Shown here: positions 41,746 through 51,104 of the stretch, one piece after another
Numbering within the stretch: position 1 is the first letter of the stretch
Layout of the letters: every line of letters begins with the position of its first letter
From: Bacteroidota bacterium
GTDB taxonomy: Bacteria > Bacteroidota > Bacteroidia > Flavobacteriales > Flavobacteriaceae
Length of the DNA stretch: 64,000 bases
Assembly: GCA_023434025.1 (NCBI GenBank)
Contig: JAEYTL010000021.1
Span: forward strand, 1 to 64,000
Direction of reading: 5' to 3'
The notes under the pieces: model-generated
The model's input: only the letters and a program-made list of their open reading frames with translations
The model's database searches: none
Told to the model about the DNA's origin: nothing
Made by a program: the position numbers and the translations under genes

Positions 41746-43917
41746 ATGATTTCCATCACCGATAAAACCTTAAAAGATTTAGAATTTTCAACCATACTGC
41801 AAACTGTTTCAGAGCGGTGTAATACCGAACTGGGTAAACAGAAAGCAATGGAGATTGTTCCGTACGGCAACAAAAGTCTCCTGATGGAATCGCTTTGGCA
41901 AACATCGGAGTACCTCTCCTCATTTTCCAACAATAATGCATTGCCAAACCACGGTTTTGACAACATCAGTACCGAAATAAAATTGATGGGTATTGAAAAC
42001 AGCTTTTTAGAAGCAGGCAGTTTCAGAAAAATAGCACAGCTGTCTGAAAACGTCAATACGATGTTACTTTTCCTGAAAAAATTCAATGATTATTACCCGA
42101 CTCTATATCAAAAATCAACACAAATTGACTATACAAAATTCATTATCCAGAAAATTGATGAAGTAGTTGACAAATATGGTGAGATTAAAGACAATGCTTC
42201 ACCGGGTTTAGTGAATATCCGTCGGGAGATGAATACTGTTCGCGGTAAGGTAAACCAAAGTTTCGGTCTGGCATTACAACAATACAACAGTTTAGGCTAT
42301 CTGGATGAAATAAAGGAAAGCTTTGTTGAAAACCGTCGTGTTCTGGCTGTTTTAGCCATGTATCGCAAAAAAGTGAAAGGCTCTATTTTAGGGAGTTCCA
42401 AAACAGGCAGTATTGCCTATATTGAACCGGAAGCCACCCTCCGTTATTCGAGAGAATTGAGCAATCTGGAATATGAAGAACACGAAGAAATTACCCGTAT
42501 TTTAAAAAAATTAACCCATGATATCCGGCCATACAAAGAGCTGTTGCAACAATACCAGGAGTTTTTGAGTGACATTGATGTGATTGCCGCCAAAGCAAAA
42601 TATGCCCTGAAGATCAATGCCGTTCTGCCAACCATTATTGAAGAAAAACGCTTGTTTTTCAGGGAAGCCTACCACCCGATTTTGTATTTAAACAACAAAA
42701 ATAAAAGTGAACCTACTTTTCCTCAGACCATTGAACTGCATAACCATAGCAGGATTATTGTAATTTCCGGCCCTAATGCAGGCGGAAAAACTATTTCGTT
42801 AAAGACAATCGGGCTGTTGCAACTGATGCTTCAAAGCGGTATACTGATTCCGGTGCACGAACGCAGTGAAACGTTTTTGTTTGATCGTATTCTGACGGAC
42901 ATAGGTGATAATCAATCTATTGAAAATCATCTGAGTACATACAGCTATCGCCTTAAAAACATGAACTATTTTTTAAAGAAATGCAATGCCAGGACATTGT
43001 TTTTAATTGACGAATTCGGAACGGGCTCTGATCCGGAATTAGGGGGTGCTTTGGCTGAAACTTTTTTGGAAGAATTCTATCATCGGGAAGCTTTTGGCAT
43101 TATCACTACCCATTATTCTAATTTAAAGATACTGGCCAACGAATTGCCTTATGCCTCCAATGCCAATATGCTTTTTGATGAAAAATCGCTGGAACCGATG
43201 TATAAGCTGCTGTTAGGTCAGGCCGGAAGTTCGTTTACCTTTGAAGTCGCTCAAAAAAACGGAATTCCGTACGGATTGATTAACCGGGCAAAAAAGAAAA
43301 TTGAAGGTGGTAAAGTACGCTTTGACAAAACCATTGCTACCTTGCAAAAAGAACGTTCTAAACTGGAAAAAACATCGATTAATTTAAAAGAGGAAGAATC
43401 CAAAGCCCGCGAAGAAAGCAAAAAAATGGAAACCATTAACGCCAAAATTCAGGAAAAATTAGAACGTTATCAGGAACTTTATGATGCCAACCAACGTTTG
43501 ATTTATATTGGTCAGAAAATTGATGATCTTTCGGATAAATATTTTAATAACAAAGATAAAAAAGCACTGATTGGTGAGTTTTTAAAAATGGTTGAGATTG
43601 AAAATTCCAAACGAAAAAAAGCCAGTGTTAAAGAAAAGAAACAAAAAGAAATTATTCAGCAACAAATCATTCAGGAGGTCAACACCAAAGTAGATGAAAT
43701 CAGAGCCGTAAAAAAAGAAAAGAAAGCAAAAGCGTTAAAAATTGAATCTGAAAAGCCCAAACCCATTTTAAAAATCGGTGATCGTGTACGTATGACAGAC
43801 GGAAAAGCTGTTGGTACGCTGGATGCCATTGAAAAGAACAAAGCCACCGTGAATTACGGCCTGTTCACTTCAAAAGTGAGTCTGGATATTTTGGAACTGG
43901 TTGAAGCTAAAAAATAA
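41746..43917 (+). CDS. mutS2: MutS2-like protein lacking a Smr domain
   Basis: 723 residues. The clamp and lever helices are followed by a MutS-type ATPase with Walker A GPNAGGKTISL (about 345) and Walker B/signature LIDEFGTGSDPELGGALAE. A long coiled coil (about 515-660) follows. The chain then ends in a small beta domain (KIGDRVRMTDGKAVGTLDAI to ILELVEAKK) and stops without the C-terminal Smr nuclease domain of Bacillus-type MutS2, about 60 residues short. It may act on recombination intermediates or stalled ribosomes without Smr cleavage. A TAAATTTG promoter element lies at 41716-41723. Confidence 0.9.
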   Translation: MISITDKTLKDLEFSTILQTVSERCNTELGKQKAMEIVPYGNKSLLMESLWQTSEYLSSFSNNNALPNHGFDNISTEIKLMGIENSFLEAGSFRKIAQLSENVNTMLLFLKKFNDYYPTLYQKSTQIDYTKFIIQKIDEVVDKYGEIKDNASPGLVNIRREMNTVRGKVNQSFGLALQQYNSLGYLDEIKESFVENRRVLAVLAMYRKKVKGSILGSSKTGSIAYIEPEATLRYSRELSNLEYEEHEEITRILKKLTHDIRPYKELLQQYQEFLSDIDVIAAKAKYALKINAVLPTIIEEKRLFFREAYHPILYLNNKNKSEPTFPQTIELHNHSRIIVISGPNAGGKTISLKTIGLLQLMLQSGILIPVHERSETFLFDRILTDIGDNQSIENHLSTYSYRLKNMNYFLKKCNARTLFLIDEFGTGSDPELGGALAETFLEEFYHREAFGIITTHYSNLKILANELPYASNANMLFDEKSLEPMYKLLLGQAGSSFTFEVAQKNGIPYGLINRAKKKIEGGKVRFDKTIATLQKERSKLEKTSINLKEEESKAREESKKMETINAKIQEKLERYQELYDANQRLIYIGQKIDDLSDKYFNNKDKKALIGEFLKMVEIENSKRKKASVKEKKQKEIIQQQIIQEVNTKVDEIRAVKKEKKAKALKIESEKPKPILKIGDRVRMTDGKAVGTLDAIEKNKATVNYGLFTSKVSLDILELVEAKK

Positions 43918-43922
43918 AAACA

Positions 43923-44333
43923 ATGGAAGGATTACCACAGGATAAGAAAATAATTTTGTTTGACGGCGTCTGCAATTTATGTGATTCTTCGGTTCAGTTT
44001 ATCATCAGGCATGATAATAAGGATATATTCCGGTTTGTTGCTCTGCAATCTGCTTTAGGCCAGCAAATTCTCAAGCACATTGGAATTGAAAGTACAAAAG
44101 TAGACAGTATCGTGCTCTATGAACCCGGCACAGCCTATTATCATAAGGCGGAAGCAGCCATGCGAATTGCCAGAGAGCTGAACTCCTGGCACAAAATCAT
44201 CGGCTATCTATCATTTACAGGAAATGCAGGCAACTTTGTTTACGATTATATCGCTAAAAACCGCTATAAATGGTATGGTAAAAAAGAAGAATGCATGATA
44301 CCGACTCCTGAACTGAAAGCAAAGTTTTTGTAA
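43923..44333 (+). CDS. DCC family thiol-disulfide oxidoreductase (DUF393)
   Basis: 136 residues. The signature FDGVCNLCDSS gives C17 and C20 (CxxC), followed by VQFIIRHDNKDIFRFVALQS and a C-terminal helix pair ending RYKWYGKKEECM. It is thioredoxin-like, with likely disulfide chemistry, cytoplasmic or membrane-peripheral. It starts five bases after mutS2 stops, so it is co-transcribed. Confidence 0.87.
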   Translation: MEGLPQDKKIILFDGVCNLCDSSVQFIIRHDNKDIFRFVALQSALGQQILKHIGIESTKVDSIVLYEPGTAYYHKAEAAMRIARELNSWHKIIGYLSFTGNAGNFVYDYIAKNRYKWYGKKEECMIPTPELKAKFL

Positions 44334-44399
44334 CTGATAATTATCATAAAAAATCTGCTGATCGCTTTTTAATTTTGATTCAACTTAAAACCTGAAAAA

Positions 44400-44534
44400 A
44401 TGATCAAACAGACTTTCGCTTTGTACTCCTGGGATAACGGTGCCATCATTATGATTGGCCTGTTCTCATTGGTAATTATCGGTTTAATTGCCGCCGTAAT
44501 GCTGATGATGAATACAAAGAATAAAAAGAAATAA
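44400..44534 (+). CDS. 44-residue single-pass membrane microprotein
   Basis: The frame ATG at 44400 to TAA at 44532-44534 reads MIKQTFALYSWDNGAIIMIG, then LFSLVIIGLIAAVMLMMNTK and a basic end NKKK. One strong hydrophobic helix (about residues 15-36) with a positive C-terminus predicts a single-pass inner-membrane peptide with the tail inside. It lies 66 bases after the DCC gene and before a bidirectional terminator at 44552-44572. It may be the last gene of the mutS2 transcript. Function unknown. Confidence 0.6.
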   Translation: MIKQTFALYSWDNGAIIMIGLFSLVIIGLIAAVMLMMNTKNKKK

Positions 44535-44551
44535 AATATGACGTATTAAAA

Positions 44552-44580
44552 AATCCCGAACGGATCGGGATTTTAATTTT
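44552..44580. terminator. terminator between the microprotein and valS
   Basis: AATCCCGA (44552-44559), loop ACGGA, TCGGGATT (44565-44572), with A-run before and T-rich run after, serving both directions. Confidence 0.8.
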
Positions 44581-44598
44581 ATATCAAGGCCTTAATCT

Positions 44599-47229
44599 TT
44601 ATTTCAAACTCGTTAAACTTTGTTCAATGGTAGCTATTTTAGCTAACGCATCAGCTTCTTTGTTTCTTTCATTTGCAATGATTTCCGGTTTTGCATTGGC
44701 CACAAATTTTTCATTCGAAAGCTTTGCCTGAACAGATTTCAGGAAACCCTGAATATATTTCAGCTCTTCTTCCAGTTTTTCAATTTCAGCCGCTAGATCA
44801 ATATTTCCGGCAATCGGAATAAAATATTCATTTGATTTTACCCGATAGGTCAACGCTCCGTTTACTGCTTCTGTAACATAGTTCAGGTTGTCAATATTTC
44901 CCAGTTTTATAATTACGGCATCAAAAGCGGCAGTACTTTTTTCGTTGTTGATTATCTTTAAATCGATGCGGTCTTTATTCGCAATGTTTTTTTGCTTGCG
45001 GATGGTTCGAATACCGGCAATAACCTCCGTTACAAAATCAAATGCTGCAATTAAATCAGGATTTGTATCCTGCATCGTTGGCCATTCAGATATAATTAAG
45101 GCTTGCCCGGGAGTTCTTTCTGCAATGTACTGCCATATTTCTTCTGTTAAGAAGGGCATAAACGGATGTAACAACTTCAAATTAGCTTCTAACAACTCAA
45201 TTGCTTTGTCAAAAGTTGCTTTATCAATCGGCTGTTGATAAGCCGGCTTGATAATCTCCAGGAACCAGGAACAGAAATCATCCCAAACTAATTTATAAAT
45301 ACCCATTAAAGCGTCGGACAATCGGTATTTTTCAAAGCTATCTTCAATTCCGGCAAGCGTTTGTTGCAGCTTCGCTTCGTACCAGGCAATCGCAACTTTT
45401 GAAGCCTCCGGTTGGGGAACATCAGCTACTTCCCAGCCTTTAATTAACCGGAAGGCATTCCAGATTTTATTGGCAAACGCTTTTCCGTTACTACACAATT
45501 CTTCGTCAAACATAATATCGTTTCCGGCAGAAGCACTCAACAATAACCCAACCCGAACACCATCGGCACCGAATTTTTCAATTAAATCGATCGGATCCGG
45601 TGAATTTCCTAATGATTTGGACATTTTACGACGCTGTTTATCCCGTACTAATCCGGTCAGGTAAACATTCGTAAAGGGCTTTTTACCGGTATATTCATAA
45701 CCGGCAATAATCATACGAGCGACCCAAAAGAACAAAATATCAGGGCCGGTAACCAAATCATTGGTCGGATAATAGTATTTAAAATCTTTATTTTCTGGAT
45801 CTAAAATACCGCCAAAAACAGCCATCGGCCACAACCATGATGAAAACCAGGTGTCAAGTGCATCTGCGTCCTGCTTTAAGTGGTCATTTGTCAACGATGT
45901 GTTGCCCGTTTTTTCTTGTGCCAATTTTAAAGCCTCTTCTTTATTTTCTGCTACAACAAACTCTTCTTTTCCTTCGCCATAATAATAAGCCGGAATTTGT
46001 TGCCCCCACCACAATTGACGGGAAATATTCCAATCGCGGATATTTTCCATCCAGTGACGGTACGTATTGTTGAATTTACTTGGATATAATTTTACTTCTT
46101 CGGTTTCTAAAACGGCTTTGATGGCCGGTTTAACCAATTCTTCCATCTTTAAAAACCATTGGTCTGATAATCTTGGCTCGATTACAGCTTTAGTTCTTTC
46201 GGATGTTCCAACTTTATTAACATGTGTTTCCGTTTTAACCAACGATCCGATAGAAGCCAGTTCTTTTGAAATTTCTTCACGAACAACAAACCTGTCTTTG
46301 CCCCGGTAATGCAATCCAAAACTATTTAAGGTGGCATCTTCATTAAAAATATCAATAATTTCAAGCTTGTGTTTATCTCCCAATTCTTTGTCATTTACAT
46401 CATGAGCCGGTGTTACTTTTAAGCAACCGGTTCCAAATTCGACATCCACATATTCGTCTTCTATAATCGGGATAACTCGATTACAGATCGGGATAATGGC
46501 TTTCTTACCTTTCAGATGCGTAAACCGTTCGTCATTTGGGTTGATACAGACAGCGGTATCCCCAAAAATGGTTTCCGGACGTGTTGTGGCAATCGTTAAA
46601 ACATCATTTGACCCTTCAACTTTATAATTGATATAGTATAAATTTCCCTGGCGTTCTTCGTGAATTACCTCTTCGTCAGACAAGGTTGTTTTGGCTTCCG
46701 GATCCCAGTTTACCATTCTGTAGCCCCGATAAATCATTCCTTTGTTATATAAATCCACAAAAGATTTAATGACAGAAGCTGACATGTCTTCATCCATCGT
46801 AAACTTGGTTCTGTCCCAATCGCATGAACAGCCTAATTGCTTCAGTTGTTCCAGAATCGTACCGCCGTATTTCTCCGTCCAATCGTAAGCGTGTTTTAAA
46901 AATTCTTCGCGTGTTAAATCGGTTTTGTTAATTCCTTCTGCTTTCAGTTTAGCAACAACCTTTGCTTCCGTAGCAATAGAAGCATGATCGGTTCCTGGAA
47001 CCCAACAGGCATTGAGTCCTTTCAGGCGGGCACGACGGATTAAAACATCCTGAATTGTATTGTTCAGCATGTGCCCCATATGCAGTACGCCAGTTACGTT
47101 TGGTGGTGGGATTACAATCGTGTAAGGAGTACGATGATCCGGTACCGAATGAAAATAATTATTTTTCATCCAGTAATCATACCATTTTTTTTCGGCTTGC
47201 TTGGCATCAAATTGTGCAGGAATTGACAT
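44599..47229 (-). CDS. valS: valyl-tRNA synthetase
   Basis: 876 residues, full length. HIGH motif is HMGHML in PPNVTGVLHMGHML (about 40-53), KMSKS is RRKMSKSLGN (about 527-536). The editing (CP1) domain and anticodon domain lie between and after. The C-terminal coiled coil (IEKLEEELKYIQGFLKSVQ) is the tRNA-binding arm typical of ValRS. It charges tRNA-Val and proofreads threonine. It is transcribed alone and is divergent from the DUF1573 gene. Confidence 0.97.
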   Translation of the reverse strand: MSIPAQFDAKQAEKKWYDYWMKNNYFHSVPDHRTPYTIVIPPPNVTGVLHMGHMLNNTIQDVLIRRARLKGLNACWVPGTDHASIATEAKVVAKLKAEGINKTDLTREEFLKHAYDWTEKYGGTILEQLKQLGCSCDWDRTKFTMDEDMSASVIKSFVDLYNKGMIYRGYRMVNWDPEAKTTLSDEEVIHEERQGNLYYINYKVEGSNDVLTIATTRPETIFGDTAVCINPNDERFTHLKGKKAIIPICNRVIPIIEDEYVDVEFGTGCLKVTPAHDVNDKELGDKHKLEIIDIFNEDATLNSFGLHYRGKDRFVVREEISKELASIGSLVKTETHVNKVGTSERTKAVIEPRLSDQWFLKMEELVKPAIKAVLETEEVKLYPSKFNNTYRHWMENIRDWNISRQLWWGQQIPAYYYGEGKEEFVVAENKEEALKLAQEKTGNTSLTNDHLKQDADALDTWFSSWLWPMAVFGGILDPENKDFKYYYPTNDLVTGPDILFFWVARMIIAGYEYTGKKPFTNVYLTGLVRDKQRRKMSKSLGNSPDPIDLIEKFGADGVRVGLLLSASAGNDIMFDEELCSNGKAFANKIWNAFRLIKGWEVADVPQPEASKVAIAWYEAKLQQTLAGIEDSFEKYRLSDALMGIYKLVWDDFCSWFLEIIKPAYQQPIDKATFDKAIELLEANLKLLHPFMPFLTEEIWQYIAERTPGQALIISEWPTMQDTNPDLIAAFDFVTEVIAGIRTIRKQKNIANKDRIDLKIINNEKSTAAFDAVIIKLGNIDNLNYVTEAVNGALTYRVKSNEYFIPIAGNIDLAAEIEKLEEELKYIQGFLKSVQAKLSNEKFVANAKPEIIANERNKEADALAKIATIEQSLTSLK

Positions 47230-47411
47230 AAAATTGGTTTAATGGTTATTTTAATTGTTAATTGGCTGTTTTAAAGACAATTTTTCAATTTGGTCTGGTT
47301 TTTGTATTGAGATGCAAAAGTAACGATTTAGTCAGAAGTATTAAAAAAGAAATTAGTATTTGTAGTTTGAACAAAAGTGACTATTTTTACACAACCCAAA
47401 AACACATAACC

Positions 47412-47846
47412 ATGAAAAGAATTTTATTTTTTGCTTTATTCAGCTTTATCAGTTTGAATGCTTTTGCTCAAAAAGGACCAAAAATTGAGTTTAAAGCCAA
47501 AGATAATACAATAGACTACGGAAAGGTTTATAAAGACAACGACAATGGCGTTCGTATATTTGAATTTACCAACACCGGAGATGCTCCTTTGATTATAACC
47601 AATGTTCAATCAACTTGTGGCTGTACGGTTCCTTCTAAACCCAAAGAACCGATTATGCCCGGAAAATCGGACAAAATTGAAGTTAAATACAACATGGCAA
47701 CCGGTCCCATCAGAAAAAGTATCACGGTTGAAACAAATGCCGTGAATGCCGAAGGCGGAAAAGTGCATCTCAAAATAAAAGGTGAAGTTTTGGAACGGCC
47801 GGAAGTAAACCTGATGGAAAAGAAAAAAGTCGGTCCGATGCAATAA
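47412..47846 (+). CDS. DUF1573 exported protein
   Basis: 144 residues from the ATG at 47412, where a clear signal peptide (MKRILFFALFSFISLNAFAQ) begins; a longer frame from 47262 has no initiator context. The mature part is one Ig-like DUF1573 domain (FEFTNTGDAPLIITNVQSTC, then CGCTVPSKPKEPIMPGKSDK, then KYNMATGPIRKSITVETNAV). DUF1573 relates to MSP/ASH-type beta sandwiches. It is periplasmic or surface located, with unknown role. A TATTTTTA element at 47382 is a possible promoter. Confidence 0.85.
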   Translation: MKRILFFALFSFISLNAFAQKGPKIEFKAKDNTIDYGKVYKDNDNGVRIFEFTNTGDAPLIITNVQSTCGCTVPSKPKEPIMPGKSDKIEVKYNMATGPIRKSITVETNAVNAEGGKVHLKIKGEVLERPEVNLMEKKKVGPMQ

Positions 47847-47850
47847 AACC

Positions 47851-47880
47851 AAGTCCCTTTTAAAAGAAGGGATTTTTTAT
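47851..47880 (+). terminator. terminator of the DUF1573 gene
   Basis: TCCCTT (47854-47859) pairs with AAGGGA (47867-47872), followed by a T-run. It overlaps the end of the convergent protease gene. Confidence 0.6.
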
Positions 47881-49199
47881 ATGTTCCCTTTTAAGTAAAA
47901 TGTAAATTTCATTCGCCTGTTATTCCGTTCAATTTCAAGCACAATTTTTCTTTCTTTATCGGACCTGAAAATATCATTGATTTGCTGTAAAGATAAATTA
48001 TGAGCCATTCTGCCGTTTATCATGATCAGGATATCATCTTTTCGGAGACCGCTGTTATAAGCCGGTGAATCTTTTCTGACTGATGAGATGATAAAAACCG
48101 GTTTTAATTCAAACTTATACAGGTAATCTGAAGAATTGGCATTGACTTTTGACTCAGAACGATTTGATGTAGAAGATTTTAAACTGACCCTTTCCTGAAT
48201 CCACTGCAAACCTTTATGATGAACATCCAGACCACTGCTGTTATACGTAAATGAATTATTAAAATAACTGTTCTTTTTAAGGTATAGCTGTTGATTCTTA
48301 TAATCAAAAACAGTTGTAAAACGCTTGAGCAATTCTGAGCCTATTGATCCTATTCGCTTATCAACCAAATGCAGATTTCGAATGGATACTGTATCAGGAA
48401 TTGCGGCATAAGAATTTTTAAACGTAAAACAGTCTATTTTAAAATGTTTCAGTTTAACCCTGTCTCCGTAAATTTCTCCGCTGAATCCACGCCCTAAATA
48501 ATCGTTTTGAATAACAACCTCCTGGTTCATTTTCCCTATTCTGTTCTGAAACAGCCATAATGCATCACTATTACCCGTATCTAAAAGTAATTTTGCGTTA
48601 TGTGTCAGGCTATCAATTGCAAAATCAGTTAACAGATATGGTTTATTATTTTCTATTGAAAGTTTGTATTTATTAAATTTTTTGACCCTGTTAGGTTTTA
48701 AACGATCCGCTTTATAGATGACTATTTTTTTTTTGAGGTAATTGATTTCTACCGGAAAGTTTTTAAAAAAATGATACCCGATAATACCGTTAACCGGAAT
48801 CCCTACACTGGAAGAGATATTAAAATCTTCGTCTAAAATGATGTAAATTTCATGATTAAAATCCTTTAACATACCGCCAACTTCAACGGCATTTCCGGAA
48901 GATCTTAATCCTTCAACATATTCAGAGTGGCCAAACCCTGCAAATTTTATTCTTTCAACGTTTTGCAGTGCAATACTTTTATCCTCGTCCAAACTAAAAA
49001 GAATTGTCTCCTGAACCCCGCTATCCAGTAAAAAATTTACATTAACGCCATTAACTTTTAACGGAATAAAGATCAAATTGTTTATCAGTTTAAACGGAAT
49101 GGTAATTTTATCTTTTGGGGAATAATACTGAAATCCATCCTGACCATAAAATAATGCCGGATGTAAAAAAATGAAAAGAATAACAAAAATGAATTTCAT
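47877..49199 (-). CDS. exported aspartyl protease-like protein with PDZ domain
   Basis: 440 residues from the ATG at 49199, where a signal peptide starts (MKFIFVILFIFLHPALFYGQ); upstream codons lack such a signal. Two retropepsin-like motifs are seen, NFLLDSGVQETILF (about residue 53) and AKLLLDTGNSDALWLF (about 190). These can supply the paired catalytic aspartates of a clan AA peptidase within one chain. The C-terminal about 90 residues form a PDZ domain (VRKDSPAYNSGLRKDDILIM). It likely works in the periplasm or outside on peptides. It is convergent with the DUF1573 gene. Confidence 0.85.
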   Translation of the reverse strand: MKFIFVILFIFLHPALFYGQDGFQYYSPKDKITIPFKLINNLIFIPLKVNGVNVNFLLDSGVQETILFSLDEDKSIALQNVERIKFAGFGHSEYVEGLRSSGNAVEVGGMLKDFNHEIYIILDEDFNISSSVGIPVNGIIGYHFFKNFPVEINYLKKKIVIYKADRLKPNRVKKFNKYKLSIENNKPYLLTDFAIDSLTHNAKLLLDTGNSDALWLFQNRIGKMNQEVVIQNDYLGRGFSGEIYGDRVKLKHFKIDCFTFKNSYAAIPDTVSIRNLHLVDKRIGSIGSELLKRFTTVFDYKNQQLYLKKNSYFNNSFTYNSSGLDVHHKGLQWIQERVSLKSSTSNRSESKVNANSSDYLYKFELKPVFIISSVRKDSPAYNSGLRKDDILIMINGRMAHNLSLQQINDIFRSDKERKIVLEIERNNRRMKFTFYLKGNI

Positions 49200-49322
49200 A
49201 GCCAATATTTTAATAAAAATACAACTTTTGCCTATAAAATCCAATTTGAACAAATATATCCTCAAAAAGCATTGGGTCTGAATAAAAAAAATTGCAAATT
49301 TGCATTTCTAATAATCATCACT

Positions 49323-50513
49323 ATGCCAAAGATTTCCAAAAAAGGTCAGCAAATGCCGGAATCTCCTATCAGAAAATTGGTTCCTTATTCTGAAATTGCT
49401 AAAAAGAGAGGGACAAAAGTCTATCATTTAAATATTGGTCAACCCGATATCAAAACACCGGAAGTAGCCCTGAATGCTGTGAAAAACATTGCTATTAATG
49501 TGCTGGAATACAGTCATTCTGCCGGGTTTGAAAGCTACCGGAAAAAATTATCCGACTATTATCAAAAACATAACCTACCCATTAATACAGAAGACATTCT
49601 CATTACAACCGGTGGTTCAGAAGCCTTGCTGTTTGCTATGGGAAGCACAATGGATACCGATGATGAGATCATTATCCCGGAACCTTTTTATGCTAATTAC
49701 AATGGTTTTTCAACGGCCTCCGGTGTAAAAGTAGTTCCTGTTATTTCAACTATCGACGAAGGTTTTGCCCTTCCTCCTATTGCTGATTTTGAAAAATTAA
49801 TTACTTCAAAAACTAAAGCTATTTTAATTTGTAACCCCGGAAATCCGACCGGGTACTTATATTCTAAAGAAGAAATATTTCAGTTAGCCGAATTAGTAAA
49901 AAAGCATGATTTATTTTTAATTGCGGACGAAGTTTACCGTGAATTTATTTATGATGGAGATCAACACTTTTCTGTTATGAATGTTCCCGGAATAGAGCAA
50001 CACGCTATTATGATAGATTCCGTTTCCAAACGATACAGTATGTGCGGAGCCAGAATTGGCTGTATTGTTTCAAAAAATAAAGAAGTAATGGCGGCAGCAA
50101 TGAAGTTTGCCCAAGCCAGATTGAGTCCGCCTACATTTGCCCAAATTGCCAGCGAAGCTGCATTGGAAACTCCGCAAAGCTATTTTGATGAAGTGATTAC
50201 TGAATATAAAGACAGGAGAGATACCTTAATTGCAGAATTAAATCAAATTGAAGGCGTAAAAGTTGCCACTCCCAAAGGAGCTTTTTATTGTATTGCCAAA
50301 CTTCCGGTTAAAAATGCAGATGATTTTGCCCAATGGCTTTTAGAATCCTATGATTATAATGGTGAAACCGTTATGGTTGCTCCGGCTGCCGGCTTTTATT
50401 CTACCCCCAATGTTGGTTTAAATGAGGTCAGAATTGCTTATGTACTGAAAAAAGAAGATTTGATCAAATCGGTCAGAATACTGAAAGAAGCGTTAAAAGT
50501 ATATAACCAATAA
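49323..50513 (+). CDS. class I pyridoxal phosphate aminotransferase
   Basis: 396 residues from ATG 49323; the frame can be read further upstream but those codons (FAFLIII) are not family-like. Features are GQPDI, NPGNPTGYLY, DEVYREFIYDG and the PLP lysine in IDSVSKRYSMCGARIG, with the C-terminal substrate Arg in NEVRIAY. It transfers amino groups between an amino acid (aspartate or aromatic types are common for this subgroup) and 2-oxoglutarate. The exact substrate is not clear. Confidence 0.92.
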   Translation: MPKISKKGQQMPESPIRKLVPYSEIAKKRGTKVYHLNIGQPDIKTPEVALNAVKNIAINVLEYSHSAGFESYRKKLSDYYQKHNLPINTEDILITTGGSEALLFAMGSTMDTDDEIIIPEPFYANYNGFSTASGVKVVPVISTIDEGFALPPIADFEKLITSKTKAILICNPGNPTGYLYSKEEIFQLAELVKKHDLFLIADEVYREFIYDGDQHFSVMNVPGIEQHAIMIDSVSKRYSMCGARIGCIVSKNKEVMAAAMKFAQARLSPPTFAQIASEAALETPQSYFDEVITEYKDRRDTLIAELNQIEGVKVATPKGAFYCIAKLPVKNADDFAQWLLESYDYNGETVMVAPAAGFYSTPNVGLNEVRIAYVLKKEDLIKSVRILKEALKVYNQ

Positions 50514-50526
50514 CCTGTATACATCT

Positions 50527-50569
50527 AAAAAAATCCCGGCAGCTTTATATGAACTGACCGGGATTTTTT
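50527..50569. terminator. terminator between the aminotransferase and the next lipoprotein
   Basis: AAATCCCGG (50531-50539) pairs with CCGGGATTT (50558-50566), with A-run and T-run on the outer sides; it can serve both convergent genes. Confidence 0.8.
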
Positions 50570-50573
50570 AATA

Positions 50574-50933
50574 TTATTCTATTTCACCCTTTCGGAACCA
50601 CCCCAGGTTTAATTCATTAAAGCGGAAATTTATTTCTTCTTCTACAGTTGTTTTATTAAAAAGCAATACTGCTGTGTCCGTAAATATAATATAACGGTTC
50701 TCTTCTTCCGTTTCTGAAATAATCATATCCGGTTGAAATTGATAGGCCTGTTCTTCAACCATAAAAAGAATACTTTCATTAGAAATCTGAAGGTATTTTC
50801 CGGTATGAACTCCTTGATAATCGCCTTTCAGCCATTCCGGTAAATTAAATTGCTGTGTATTAATTTCTGTAGATTCTGATTCACATCCAATTAAAAATAA
50901 TCCTATTATAAAAACTATCGCAATCCTTTTCAT
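50574..50933 (-). CDS. small lipoprotein, 119 aa
   Basis: From ATG 50933 the signal peptide MKRIAIVFIIGLFLIGC gives lipobox Cys 17; the longer in-frame start would break this. The mature part is short and beta-rich (LPEWLKGDYQGVHTGKYLQI, FTDTAVLLFNKTTVEEEINF). Function unknown. Its stop is at the terminator that closes the aminotransferase gene. Confidence 0.75.
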   Translation of the reverse strand: MKRIAIVFIIGLFLIGCESESTEINTQQFNLPEWLKGDYQGVHTGKYLQISNESILFMVEEQAYQFQPDMIISETEEENRYIIFTDTAVLLFNKTTVEEEINFRFNELNLGWFRKGEIE

Positions 50934-51050
50934 TAAGCAGCATTTAGAAATAACAGGTGTAAATCTAATTATTACAAAAAACAATGAACATTAAAATCGT
51001 TCAAGTGAAAATTTAAACGTTAAACGCAAGGTATAGTGGTTTTTGTCGAT

Positions 51051-51084
51051 AAAAAAACTCCTGACGATTTATCAGGAGTTTTGT
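51051..51084 (-). terminator. terminator of the giant adhesin gene
   Basis: AACTCCTGA (51056-51064) pairs with TCAGGAGTT (51072-51080), loop CGATTTA. On the minus strand the T-run is the complement of 51051-51057. It lies 21 bases after the stop. Confidence 0.85.
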
Positions 51085-51104
51085 GTATTCTGGTTTTATT
51101 GCTA

